This document shows, piece after piece, positions 10,006 to 18,848 of a DNA stretch of 64,000 nucleotides; position 1 is the stretch's first letter, and each line of letters begins with the position of its first letter. Below the pieces are notes generated by a model. That model had not been told where the DNA came from and did not search any database. It saw only the letters and a list, made by a program, of their open reading frames with translations. Position numbers and translations under genes: made by a program. The stretch spans positions 682,001 through 746,000 of the forward strand of contig NZ_JACJQU010000002.1 in assembly GCF_014696825.1 (NCBI RefSeq), read 5' to 3'. The DNA is from Anabaena sphaerica FACHB-251 (GTDB lineage Bacteria; Cyanobacteriota; Cyanobacteriia; Cyanobacteriales; Nostocaceae).

Positions 10006-10887
10006 TTAAAACGGTGTACCCATGGAAATTAAACCACCCGCAGCAGTTTTTGACGGTTCAGTGGTGGGTTTTCCTTCCACTTTTTTGGCTACTTCAATCC
10101 CGTATTGTTCAAAAATGACAATCGGCTCAGAACCTCTATTCATTTCAATCCGTTTAATCAAAACACCATTACCCAATCTTTGTCCCGCTTGCACATAACG
10201 GCTTGTTGGTTCATCCGGTACTCTGATAATTGCTTGGGGTTCCCTACCAATTAAAACTACACCACTTACCAAAACTGCTTGTGCGGCTTCAGGTTGTGGT
10301 GGTGGCGGTAATAAAGGCTTTATAGGCGCTTTAGCAATGACTTGAGGTAAAACCTTGGGAAGAACTGGAGTGAGTGGAGGTTTTGGTTTAGGCAGAATGG
10401 CAGATTTTGAACCAGGCTTACCGTTTTGCCCTACCTGGGCTGGATTGGTTTGTGGTTGTCTTGGACTTCCTGTTTGCCCTCTTTGCCGTGTCTGTCCTGG
10501 CTGTCCTGTTTGTGGTTGGATTGGTTGAATAGGCAGAGGAGGCAATTTAGGAACTTCTCTTTGCTGCATACCGCTGGACATTGGCGGTAATATCGGCTTG
10601 ACAATTTCCGCAAATGGGTCAGGTCGCCCTTTTTGTACCAAATCGGCACGCACATCGCCTTTAGTCGATTCAATCAAGCCAGGATTATTTGGACTAAGTG
10701 CTTGAGTCGTTTTAGGAGATACCACAGGATCGCCAAAAGGTGCCTTCTCTGCTGGTTTCTGCGCTTCCACTTGGGGAGTTGAGGCAGGGTTAGGAGTCTG
10801 GGTGGCTTCTGGTGTGTCTCCGATAGTACATCCAGCGATCGCCAACGTTAAAATAGCCGCAGCTGTAATTTGTGAATTTATACCCAT
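10006..10887 (-). CDS. proline-rich lipoprotein with a PilP/GspC-like C-terminal domain
   Basis: From ATG 10887 the product is 293 residues and begins with a lipoprotein signal peptide, ending in the lipobox LAIAGC (residues of about 15-20). A longer GTG start at 10935 would put sixteen residues before the signal peptide and is less likely. The middle (residues of about 110-200) is a Pro/Gln/Gly-rich linker. The C-terminal 70 residues, with VVLIGREPQAIIRV, a later RYVQAGQRLGNG and then IVIFEQYGIEV, look like the small beta domain of type IV pilus PilP or secretion GspC proteins; this is a resemblance in pattern, not a firm assignment. It lies downstream of sigF on the same strand, about 165 bp away. 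A periplasmic role tied to pili would fit that neighbour but is inference. Confidence 0.75.
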   Translation of the reverse strand: MGINSQITAAAILTLAIAGCTIGDTPEATQTPNPASTPQVEAQKPAEKAPFGDPVVSPKTTQALSPNNPGLIESTKGDVRADLVQKGRPDPFAEIVKPILPPMSSGMQQREVPKLPPLPIQPIQPQTGQPGQTRQRGQTGSPRQPQTNPAQVGQNGKPGSKSAILPKPKPPLTPVLPKVLPQVIAKAPIKPLLPPPPQPEAAQAVLVSGVVLIGREPQAIIRVPDEPTSRYVQAGQRLGNGVLIKRIEMNRGSEPIVIFEQYGIEVAKKVEGKPTTEPSKTAAGGLISMGTPF

Positions 10888-11052
10888 TAGCTGTTCTCGA
10901 AAGCTATAGGAAAGTTTACTTATGGAAATCAACACGCCCGAAATTTGTATTCAGGCGAAGTCTGTTTCTTTTATAACCTACATTTTGACACTTCGAGGGT
11001 TGTTTTTAACACTTTCAGCCCAGCACAACAACAGTTTCAGATTATTTGGTTG

Positions 11053-11829
11053 TTAATTGTCAGCCGCACCCATAATTTGTTTCAACAAGTCCAGTCCTTT
11101 TTTGACTCTACGAGAAACAGTAACTACACTAATCCCCAAATGTTCTGCAACTTGCTTCTGTGTCAAATCATGCAAAAATACGCACTCTAAAACTTCACGA
11201 GTGCGGTTTTCCAACTGCACTAGTGCTTGTTGCAGACGTATTTGGTCTTCTTGGGCTAGTTGAAAGCTGCGATAATGAGGATCTGGAACCAATTCACCCA
11301 AGCAAGTAGAGCCTTCTTCTCCATCCTGCACTGGTACATCTAGGCTTAAGGGAGAACGATTAACCCATGCTAATTTAATCTCTTGCCATTCACTTTGAGG
11401 AATTTCCAATGCTGCTGCTATTTCCGCGTCGGTAGGTTGGCGGTTGTATTTTTCTCGCAAAGAACGGGAAATACCTATTGCTTGTTGTTGTAGTGCTAAC
11501 CAGCGTCGGGGTATTCGCATGGTCACGCCTTTATCTCGAAGGTAGTGTTGAATTTCCCCGCGAATATAAGGTGTGGCGTAGGAACTAAAGGCGTTGCCTT
11601 TGGATAGTTCAAATTTTTCAATAGCTCTGATCAAACCCAAACAGCCGACCTGGAGCAAATCTTCGTAGCTTTCATGGCATTGATTGATCCAGTAGTGAGC
11701 TTCTTTTCTCACCAATCCAAAATTTAGTTTCACTAGTTGATTGCGAAGGCGTTCTGAGGGACATTGCTCATATTCTCGCAACATCTGCGAAATCTCATGT
11801 TTCAGTTCGTTGGTGGCTGTAGTAGGCAT
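11053..11829 (-). CDS. sigF: RNA polymerase sigma factor SigF (group 3)
   Basis: From ATG 11829 the product is 258 residues, the usual length for cyanobacterial SigF. The longer frame would begin at a TTG (11877) and add sixteen unlikely residues. Region 2 is present, with YEDLLQVGCLGLIRAIEKF and FSSYATPYIRGEIQHYLRD. Region 3 includes RQPTDAEIAAALEIP, and region 4 ends with TQKQVAEHLGISVVTVSRRV as the helix-turn-helix. SigF-type factors in cyanobacteria direct pilin and motility or stress genes (Synechocystis; hormogonium gene expression in Nostoc). The lipoprotein gene follows on the same strand. No anti-sigma gene is adjacent. Confidence 0.9.
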   Translation of the reverse strand: MPTTATNELKHEISQMLREYEQCPSERLRNQLVKLNFGLVRKEAHYWINQCHESYEDLLQVGCLGLIRAIEKFELSKGNAFSSYATPYIRGEIQHYLRDKGVTMRIPRRWLALQQQAIGISRSLREKYNRQPTDAEIAAALEIPQSEWQEIKLAWVNRSPLSLDVPVQDGEEGSTCLGELVPDPHYRSFQLAQEDQIRLQQALVQLENRTREVLECVFLHDLTQKQVAEHLGISVVTVSRRVKKGLDLLKQIMGAADN

Positions 11830-12340
11830 GGCACATTGGGGATTTAGCAAATAGTGGGTTTTATTAATCGCTCTCAAACTTAGCTGTGATCACGCTGTAG
11901 GAAGATAGACACTGTTCTTGAACAACCCATAAAGCCATCAGCCAGACTAAAATTTTTGGCCAGAAATAGATTCTGAGAATGGGTTGAAAATTGAGCGCGA
12001 TTTTCAGCGGAGTTACTTTTTTGGTTTGAATTAAATTTGGTCTGTTGTAGCTTATCACACAACTCCCATAGAAACAAAATATACAATTATGTCCCCAATG
12101 TCAAACCGGGATCGTACTTAATTTAACAAATATAAATATGAGATTTACTTATAAGTAGCGAGTGATTATATCGATTATTTTTCTAGATTGGTAAAACTTA
12201 TTGGCTAGTAATAGTACGTATTCAATTCCATTAAATTCATGTCATCTTTAAAAATACCAATTCAACTACTGTTTATTTACTGAAAAATCAAAGGGATAAG
12301 GAATTAGTTCAGAGTTTGCCATCCGCAAAAAAACCCAGCA
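11830..12340. other. intergenic region between sigF and the psbO terminator
   Basis: About 500 bp, AT-rich, presumably holding the sigF promoter. I see no supportable gene, repeat or RNA in it. Confidence 0.5.
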
Positions 12341-12382
12341 AAAAAACCCAACTGCCCCTTAAAAAAGCAAGGCAGTTGGGTT
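12341..12382 (-). terminator. Rho-independent terminator of psbO
   Basis: A 12-bp perfect stem, AACCCAACTGCC (12382-12371 on the minus strand) with GGCAGTTGGGTT (12356-12345), followed by a run of T. It lies 23 bp past the psbO stop and is the strongest terminator in the window. Confidence 0.9.
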
Positions 12383-12404
12383 AAATTTTATTAATCAGGC
12401 GGAT

Positions 12405-13238
12405 TTAGCCGCGATTTGCTTCAACGCGACCGTAAAATAAACCCCGAATTTTGACTTCTTTTGGTTCGCCAGCACCTAAATCTGTATCAGAGGGCTGTTC
12501 ACTCTCGAAAGTACCAGCTATTTCGCCAGTAGCATTGTCTACTTTAGCTACTTGTAAAGAAATCTTGCCATTGAGGATTTCTGCACGTTTCACATTAGCG
12601 CGGGTTAAATCATCATCGTCAGCTTGGGCAGGCAAGGCTACAGCATTATCATAGCCAGTCACGACACCACGACCTTTGGGATCTAGGAAAGAAGCACCCC
12701 GATAGGAAGGAACCTTAAAAGTACCTTCAAAGTCAGTTGAAGTGTTGATGCTGGTCAAATTAGGCTGTGTTTGTGCAACCAAGTTTTTGATAGTAAACAA
12801 GAAAGGTACCAGTTCACCACCAGGAAGTTTGACCGTGATAGCTTGGAAATCAAGACCATCTTTTTCTACAAAGGTCAGACTATTATCTGGGTTGATTTTT
12901 AGGTCGCCTTGTACTTGGTCAATGGTAGACGTATACCTAGTCAACAATCTACCAGCTACAAATTCAGCTTCTTGCCGTTTGTTAGCAGGTTCTTCTTTGA
13001 CAAAGTAATTGGTAGGTTCTAAGCAAAGTTCTTTGATGGTGTAGGACTGGCTGCCATTGAGAGCAATGGAACCACGACTTGTTTCTGCCAGCTGAGGGCA
13101 TTTGTTAGCCAAGCCAGTGCCTCGAATTTGTTCGTAAGTCAGCAAGTCTTTGCCGCTCGATGAGGGAGCATCACTACAAGCGGTTATTAGCCCCAAGCAT
13201 AAAGCTAAGAATGCAACTATTAAAGCGCGATACCTCAT
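12405..13238 (-). CDS. psbO: photosystem II manganese-stabilising protein PsbO
   Basis: PsbO is the 33-kDa extrinsic protein that stabilises the Mn4CaO5 cluster on the lumenal side of photosystem II. ATG 13238 is chosen because GAGG lies about eight bases upstream and the product then starts MRYRALIVAFLALCLGL, a normal export signal; the ATG six codons earlier (13256) lacks such a site. The product is 277 residues. The signal ends in LITAC, which resembles a lipobox. The mature part begins with the typical LTYEQIRGTGLANKCPQL, and the second cysteine of the conserved pair is in IKELCLEP. Family blocks such as FKVPSYRGASFLDPKGRG are intact. It is monocistronic, with its own terminator. Nothing odd was seen. 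Confidence 0.98.
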   Translation of the reverse strand: MRYRALIVAFLALCLGLITACSDAPSSSGKDLLTYEQIRGTGLANKCPQLAETSRGSIALNGSQSYTIKELCLEPTNYFVKEEPANKRQEAEFVAGRLLTRYTSTIDQVQGDLKINPDNSLTFVEKDGLDFQAITVKLPGGELVPFLFTIKNLVAQTQPNLTSINTSTDFEGTFKVPSYRGASFLDPKGRGVVTGYDNAVALPAQADDDDLTRANVKRAEILNGKISLQVAKVDNATGEIAGTFESEQPSDTDLGAGEPKEVKIRGLFYGRVEANRG

Positions 13239-13352
13239 GGTCAACCTCAATGTCATTAATATCTAACTTGTAAAACTACTCTACTAAACGTACTTAAACG
13301 CATTTCGTTATGGAGTTTCAAGGTTTAGCAGATACAAAAGTGCTAACAATTG

Positions 13353-14580
13353 CTAACAATTGCCTGCTTTTTCTTCCTGTTTCATCCTGGAAGTGTCGGC
13401 ACTACCCCCTTCGGGATTCAGCAGTCGCACCCTGCGGGAAGCCACCCTTCGGGTGTCTACATGGGATAAACCCCCAAGACCGCGCTGCTTCACCAGTCCA
13501 CAGGCTAACACGGTCAAATTGACCGCTTCTTTGCTTAAATTAACGGCAGCGTTCAAATCTCTGTCACACTTAAACCCACAGTATTCACATTTAAATACTC
13601 TTTGAGACAGTGACAAAGATATTTTTTTCTCACCACAGCTAGAGCAAGTTTTACCACTGGGATAAAACCTATCCACAATTACTAACTTACTACCATAAAG
13701 TTGAGCCTTGTACTCTAAACTGCCTACGAAATTCATAAAATCCCATATCAGCTATAGCTTTAGCATCAGCTAACATCCCGGATACATTTAAATCCTCAAT
13801 CCCTATCACCGCGTGGTTTTTGCTCAAATAGGTGGTGATTTTATCAAGATATGGGCTGAAAACCCTTGAGGCTTCGCCGTGAGCTTCAGCCGAACGGTTA
13901 AGTTTTGGAGCTTGGCGCAAAAACTTAACCGTCCTTCAGGCAAGGGATGAAAGCCTATTCAGGGCTTTAGCTCGGAGAGTGTCAAGTAATGTATCTTTCC
14001 TATAGCGTAGAGTGGCGTTAGCCATATGTATGCTATTTTTTTGTAGTCTTGCTATTTTGATTTGGGCTTTTCGGTAATTACTTGAACCAATTTATTTATG
14101 CCGATTCTAGTATTGCATTCTTGCTAGTTTAGACTCATTTTTTTATAAATCTTTACTCCATCAAATATTTCTGCTGTTGATAATGTTCCTAAATGATTTA
14201 CTCCTAAGTCTACTTCTACAAACTCTTGTTTATTAATGGTTTCACTTATTTATACTTTTATTTTCCCAGATCTAAACCATCTATCGGCTTGTTTACTTAT
14301 TGTGACTGATTTGGGTTTATATGCTGTTGGTAAAATTTCATAAGTTTTTATCTACCCAATTACAGGAACTTTTGCTTTTCTGTGGTAGATGTGAATTGAG
14401 CCATCTAAATGTAAAGGAATCATGTCTACCTTTTTTCTTGAAGCGCGGAGCGTCGCGAGGCATGAAGCAATCAGGATATCCTTTGCTTTTTTTGAAAAAA
14501 GATTTAAAGGCATCTGACAAGTACCTCAATGCGTATTGAGGAGCGCATTTAGATACCTCATAATAGTTAGCTTTTTGCCC
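13353..14580 (-). pseudogene. decayed IS200/IS605-type tnpB
   Basis: Pieces of TnpB, the RNA-guided nuclease of IS605/IS1341 elements, run in order on the minus strand but in broken frames. The N-terminal part near 14400-14560 reads QYALRYLSDAFKSFFKK and RFKKKGRHDSFTF. Near 14190-14330 there is a remnant with KPKSVTISKQADRWF and FVEVDLGVNHLGTLSTA, interrupted by stops. The RuvC part near 13750-13860 has VIGIEDLNVSGM. After a frameshift at about 13720 the zinc ribbon and catalytic end read CSSCGEKK, CEYCGFKCDRDLNAA. Several stops and frameshifts mean it cannot make a full protein. The centre is interrupted by a palindrome and a second IS-like end (13894-13985). The C-terminal tail after 13500 is repeat-derived. 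Confidence 0.85.
13894..13985. mobile_element. palindrome plus IS605-like end nested in the tnpB remnant
   Basis: A perfect 13-bp inverted repeat ACGGTTAAGTTTT (13894-13906 and 13920-13932) is followed by GGGATGAAAGCC and then GCTCGGAGAGTGTCAA ending at 13985. The last part resembles the right end of cyanobacterial IS200/IS605 elements (family resemblance from memory). It probably represents a small non-autonomous element inserted into the tnpB pseudogene. Confidence 0.45.
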
Positions 14581-14688
14581 ACTGTTAATTAACCCCCTTG
14601 CCCATCCTCCCTTTTTTCGGGTGTTTCGGGTATTGTATTGTAAAACTTCGCCAAATATTACTTTTATAGAACAGCAGCAGAAAATTAC

Positions 14689-15054
14689 ATGAACAATGAC
14701 CAAAATTTGCCATCGGGGAATTTATCTGCTAAGTTGCAAGCGATCGCCGCTGCGGTGCAAGATGCAGCCCAATCTTGTCAAGGAGATGTTACAGCATTAT
14801 TGGCTTTGCTGCGACAGTTAGAAAAATTACATAAAGAGATTCGTGATGGAATTTTTCAAGATAGTTTGCCTGATAACCGCCAAAGACTCTACGCACTTCT
14901 CAAAGATATTGAGTCTGAGGGGGGTTGGCCTTATATTGAACGTATGCGATTACAAGCTTTTTTAGTGAATTTACCAGTAGAAATTGCTCAGGAAAATCCT
15001 GTTATCAAAAACACTAATGACTCGCTAGATACTGAAACCGGGGCAGAATGGTAA
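14689..15054 (+). CDS. conserved hypothetical protein upstream of ftsQ
   Basis: A 121-residue soluble protein starting MNNDQNLPSGNLSAKLQAIA, mostly helical, with the motif EGGWPYIERMRLQAFL near residues 82-97. It has no signal peptide, no membrane segment and no enzyme motif that I recognise. The gene lies 211 bp upstream of ftsQ on the same strand. Codon use resembles that of the core genes and a HIP1 site lies inside it, so it looks native rather than acquired. Function unknown. Confidence 0.8.
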   Translation: MNNDQNLPSGNLSAKLQAIAAAVQDAAQSCQGDVTALLALLRQLEKLHKEIRDGIFQDSLPDNRQRLYALLKDIESEGGWPYIERMRLQAFLVNLPVEIAQENPVIKNTNDSLDTETGAEW

Positions 15055-15265
15055 TTTAAAAATCAGTTATTAGTTATCCGTTATCACCTTTTACTGTTTC
15101 CCATTCCCTATTGCCAATGACTCAGGACTAATGAAATGACTGGCGCGACAAATAATCACCTAAACCTGATACAGTATCAAGGGTTTTCAAGTATTTTCTT
15201 TGCTCAAATCAATTGATCATCCGAGCGCATCTCACGAATTGGACTGAAAGCAGAAAGGGGTTTTC

Positions 15266-16183
15266 ATGGCCGGTATAGTATCAGTTTCCCGTAAGGATTT
15301 AGCCCAACGCCGTAAAAAATTACGTCGGCAGCAGCAAAAGAAAATTATCCAGACTATTTGGCGGACATTGGCCGCTAGTGGTCTGGCAGGTGGATTACTC
15401 TGGGTAACACTCCAACCAATGTGGGTGCTAAAGGCTCCTGCACAAATAGTTATGACATCAGGTAACCAATTATTATCCGAGCAAACTATTCAGTCGCTTT
15501 TGGTGCTGTCCTATCCCCAATCTTTATGGCGGATTGAACCTTCTGTAATTGCTGAAACTTTAGAGCAACAACCAGCTATTGCACAAGCAACTGTCAGCCG
15601 TCGTCTGTTTCCTCCTGGGTTAATGATCAAAATTCAGGAAAGATTCCCTGTGGCAATGACTCACACTCCAGCAGGGCAAAGCACAACCAGTTGTAATACT
15701 CAGCCTCAATCTTCGGAAAACTTTGTCAAACAACCAACACCTTCCTGTCCGCAAAATAGTGTTGCTCAGAGCAAACAGGGTGATGTAAGTTTACTGGATG
15801 CCAGTGGAGCTTTGATTCCTCTAGAAAAATACACTGCACTTAACCCCACTGGTAAATTACCTAGTCTGAAAGTTATCGGTTTACCAGAACAATATCGCCC
15901 CTACTGGACTCAACTTTATCAAGCTATCAGTCAGAGTTCTGTGAAAGTGATGGAAATTGATTGCCAAGATCCCACAAATTTGATTTTGAAAACAGAACTG
16001 GGAACTGTACATTTTGGTGTTCCTACTGCCCAATTACCTGAAAAAATCCAGGTACTTGTGCAAATGCGGCATTTACCAGCAAAATTTAAGTCCAGACAAT
16101 TAGCCTATATCGATATCAAAAATCCTGACTCGCCTTTAGTACAAGTGAACCAAAATCAGAAGATTAACTCCCCAGATCCTTAA
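15266..16183 (+). CDS. ftsQ: cell division protein FtsQ/DivIB
   Basis: FtsQ is a bitopic inner-membrane protein that links early and late division proteins at the septum. ATG 15266 follows AAAGGGG by about six bases. The 305-residue product has a basic cytoplasmic start (QRRKKLRRQQQKK), one membrane segment at about residues 33-52 (LAASGLAGGLLWVTLQPMWV) and a POTRA domain from about residue 58 (APAQIVMTSGNQLLSEQTI) with the typical IAQATVSRRLFPPGLMIKI. The rest fits the FtsQ beta domain. An insert rich in Ser/Gln/Thr near residues 135-170 is normal for cyanobacteria. ftsZ lies downstream on the same strand. Confidence 0.92.
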   Translation: MAGIVSVSRKDLAQRRKKLRRQQQKKIIQTIWRTLAASGLAGGLLWVTLQPMWVLKAPAQIVMTSGNQLLSEQTIQSLLVLSYPQSLWRIEPSVIAETLEQQPAIAQATVSRRLFPPGLMIKIQERFPVAMTHTPAGQSTTSCNTQPQSSENFVKQPTPSCPQNSVAQSKQGDVSLLDASGALIPLEKYTALNPTGKLPSLKVIGLPEQYRPYWTQLYQAISQSSVKVMEIDCQDPTNLILKTELGTVHFGVPTAQLPEKIQVLVQMRHLPAKFKSRQLAYIDIKNPDSPLVQVNQNQKINSPDP

Positions 16184-16982
16184 CAAGCTGTAGCCTGTTT
16201 GAGTACATCAGTTTTCAAGGATAAAAATATTGGTTAGTTTTAAGGTTTGCCCCATCGAAACAAAAATTGGCATTAAGTTTTTATTAAAATGGCAGGATAA
16301 ATGATAGAAACACCTTGGAGATAGGATTTATGCACGTCGATGAAAAATCAAGGGTTTGGACTGAGTGTAAGGGAGCCAGAGCCGTGGGGAGGAGGTCTTA
16401 GGTTTCCCCCCAGATGGAACTGCCGTTGTCTCGTGGTGAATACTTTGTGTTTTTGTGTATTCAAGCTCAGAGATATGTGACCAAAAATCAGCAAAAATGC
16501 ATTTCTTAAGTATTTTATTCAATAATTCATAAAAATTTAGACAGTAATTCACTGCGAAATGTAGTATTTATCGAAAAAATGCACAAATAAAGCTGTAAAA
16601 TTGATTACTAATAAAAATTTTTAGCAGAAATAATGGGAGGATACTGAGCATAAACAATATTAATGACGCTACACTGGGACAAATTAGGAACATAGTATTG
16701 AAAATCTTAATGTCTAGATCAAGTTATATAAACCGATTTCCGGACAATGATAGGTATACTTTTCTAGAATTAGTTATGCGATTCCCTGCGGGACGCAACG
16801 CGAACGCATAAGCTTCCCACTTATCCCATAGCTAATTATCGCACTTCAAATCTGGTTAGATTTAGAAGTAGTGATAACAATAGAAAAAAGTGCCATAGCT
16901 GGTGACAGCCTCCAACTAAACTATAGTTGACTCTTAGGTGCATAACACCAGAAAAAGTCGTTTATCTACCTTCATAAATCCA
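16184..16982. other. ftsQ-ftsZ intergenic region
   Basis: About 800 bp, presumably holding the ftsZ promoter and leader. It contains GC-rich repeat-like pieces inside AT-rich DNA: one around 16350-16440 (with GGTTTCCCCCCAGATGG) and one at 16779-16818 (with CCCTGCGGGACGC). No gene could be supported; the short minus-strand frame at 16328-16552 is repeat-derived. Confidence 0.5.
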
Positions 16983-18269
16983 ATGACACTTGATAATAAC
17001 CAAGAGCTTACCTATAAAAATTCCCAATCTGTGGGACAACCAGGGTTATCTTTGGCAGTTGGCTCAAATAATCCCTTCGGTAGTTCCGGGCTAAATTTCG
17101 GACAAAGTAACGATAGTAAAAAGATCACGGAAAATAGCCGGATTGGTGAAATTGTCCCCGGCCGAGTCGCCAATATTAAAGTGATTGGTGTCGGTGGTGG
17201 CGGAGGCAATGCTGTTAACCGCATGATTGAGTCTGATGTCTCTGGGGTAGAATTTTGGTCAATTAACACCGATGCCCAAGCTCTTACCCTAGCCGGCGCT
17301 CCTAGTCGGTTGCAGATTGGACAGAAGCTGACCAGGGGTTTAGGTGCAGGAGGTAATCCTGCCATTGGTCAAAAAGCAGCCGAGGAATCTCGTGATGAGA
17401 TTGCTACGGCTTTAGAAGGTGCAGACCTTGTATTTATTACTGCTGGCATGGGGGGTGGAACGGGTACAGGTGCAGCCCCCATTGTGGCAGAAGTAGCGAA
17501 AGAAATGGGCGCTCTGACTGTGGGTGTAGTTACCCGGCCATTTGTGTTTGAGGGACGGCGACGCACTAGCCAAGCCGAGCAAGGTATTGAAGGTTTAAAA
17601 AGTCGGGTTGATACCTTGATCATTATCCCCAATAATAAGCTGTTGGAGGTAATTCCCGAACAAACACCTGTACAAGAAGCCTTTCGCTATGCCGATGATG
17701 TGTTGCGTCAAGGGGTACAAGGAATTTCTGATATTATTACGATTCCTGGGTTGGTCAATGTTGACTTTGCCGATGTGCGAGCAGTAATGGCAGATGCGGG
17801 ATCAGCATTGATGGGAATTGGTGTGAGTTCTGGCAAATCTAGAGCTAGAGAAGCAGCGATCGCCGCGATTTCTTCACCATTATTAGAATGTTCTATTGAA
17901 GGTGCTAGAGGAGTTGTCTTTAATATTACTGGTGGTAGCGACCTCACCCTCCATGAAGTGAATGCTGCGGCGGAAACAATTTATGAAGTGGTTGATCCCA
18001 ATGCCAATATTATTTTCGGAGCAGTAATTGATGACAGACTGCAAGGAGAAGTCAGAATTACCGTTATTGCTACTGGGTTTACAGGAGAGATCCAAACTGC
18101 ACCACAACAAACTGTGGCTAACGTTAGACCTGTAACTCCCACAAATACCAGGAAACCAGGGGTACAACCAACTGTTAATCAACCAACCCCAACTCCCGAA
18201 CCCAAGGAAAAACCATCATTAGATATTCCTGATTTCCTCCAACGACGACGCACACCACCCAAAAATTAA
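16983..18269 (+). CDS. ftsZ: cell division GTPase FtsZ
   Basis: FtsZ is the tubulin-like GTPase that forms the division ring. I use ATG 16983, giving [16 protein letters not shown] and 428 residues; an in-frame GTG at 16938 would add fifteen residues. The N-terminal extension of about 60 residues is usual for filamentous cyanobacteria. The nucleotide-binding loop [12 protein letters not shown] is at about 69-80, the tubulin signature [12 protein letters not shown] at about 156-167, and the T7 loop region [11 protein letters not shown] is intact. After a Pro/Thr-rich linker the C-terminal peptide [11 protein letters not shown], which binds partner proteins, is present. A HIP1 site lies inside. 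Nothing is unusual. Confidence 0.98.
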   Translation: MTLDNNQELTYKNSQSVGQPGLSLAVGSNNPFGSSGLNFGQSNDSKKITENSRIGEIVPGRVANIKVIGVGGGGGNAVNRMIESDVSGVEFWSINTDAQALTLAGAPSRLQIGQKLTRGLGAGGNPAIGQKAAEESRDEIATALEGADLVFITAGMGGGTGTGAAPIVAEVAKEMGALTVGVVTRPFVFEGRRRTSQAEQGIEGLKSRVDTLIIIPNNKLLEVIPEQTPVQEAFRYADDVLRQGVQGISDIITIPGLVNVDFADVRAVMADAGSALMGIGVSSGKSRAREAAIAAISSPLLECSIEGARGVVFNITGGSDLTLHEVNAAAETIYEVVDPNANIIFGAVIDDRLQGEVRITVIATGFTGEIQTAPQQTVANVRPVTPTNTRKPGVQPTVNQPTPTPEPKEKPSLDIPDFLQRRRTPPKN

Positions 18270-18294
18270 GTGATTGTAGATTTGAGATTTTAGA

Positions 18295-18534
18295 TTAATT
18301 TAGCAGTCTCAGTTCTAGCTTTTGTGCTGTATACAATTTCTTAGTTTTAGGGTTTATCACCAGGGTAGGGGTCAGCAATTTAGTTGCCAACCCCATATTT
18401 TCTTTGTATTTTTTGTATTTAGGGCTTGCTGATAGCGTAGCTTGGCAATAGCCATATAAACCGAAGACCTGGATAAATGAAGAGCTACAGTTCCCCATTA
18501 AAATCCTGTAAATCCTTGTATCAAGAATGAGCAT
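18295..18534 (-). pseudogene. remnant of a VapC-like PIN toxin
   Basis: The frame starts at ATG 18534, overlapping the end of the antitoxin-like gene, and begins MLILDT, the normal start of VapC-type PIN-domain ribonucleases. The next residues (RIYRILMGN) and the rest do not follow the PIN fold: no further acidic catalytic residues in the usual spacing are visible, and the DNA from about 18440 downstream matches repeat-like sequence. I interpret it as the first few codons of a vapC joined to unrelated DNA. Only the start is informative. Confidence 0.45.
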
Positions 18535-18664
18535 TATTTTGTGTTAAAGCCAGACGAAGATTTTTTTTAGCTTCTTCTTTAAGAGAACATCCGTGTTTCT
18601 TTGATTGTTCTTGCAGAAGATATTTGATGTGATTATCAACGTTAGAGATGGTGATATTATTCAT
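18521..18664 (-). CDS. FitA/VapB-like antitoxin, small
   Basis: A 47-residue protein, MNNITISNVDNHIKYLLQEQ and so on, containing SLKEEAKKNLRLAL. The pattern is that of short ribbon-helix-helix antitoxins of the VapB/FitA kind, where a beta strand (NITISNVD) precedes two helices. Its stop overlaps the start of the vapC-like remnant, the normal arrangement of such pairs. With the toxin broken, this gene is probably an orphan that may still bind DNA. The short length and family pattern are visible; the function is inferred. Confidence 0.55.
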   Translation of the reverse strand: MNNITISNVDNHIKYLLQEQSKKHGCSLKEEAKKNLRLALTQNNAHS

Positions 18665-18715
18665 AAGCTATTCAACAATTTGCATATCTCACACGTATTG
18701 TATAACAGAAGTTTT

Positions 18716-18748
18716 AGATCCCCTACTTCTTGAAGAAGTCGGGGATCT
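18716..18748. repeat. palindromic repeat, AGATCCCCGACTTCTT family
   Basis: Near-perfect 33-base palindrome. Related copies occur at 51088-51153, 52776-52804 and 53712-53777, and a half copy lies near 51727-51739. Confidence 0.8.
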
Positions 18749-18848
18749 GGATAATTGAACAATTGTTAATTAAGTATAAGCACTGTATACTCACTTTTAT
18801 TCCTGTGATATTTTAAATGCAAGTAACTCGTCACATCTACCCATCTGT

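Noticed and set aside
13310-13605. Two plus-strand frames of 70 and 81 residues
   Set aside because: They are antisense to the zinc-ribbon end of the tnpB remnant and to repeat DNA.
17012-18182. Several antisense frames of 79-117 residues across ftsZ
   Set aside because: They are shadows of a fully conserved gene, with no start signals.
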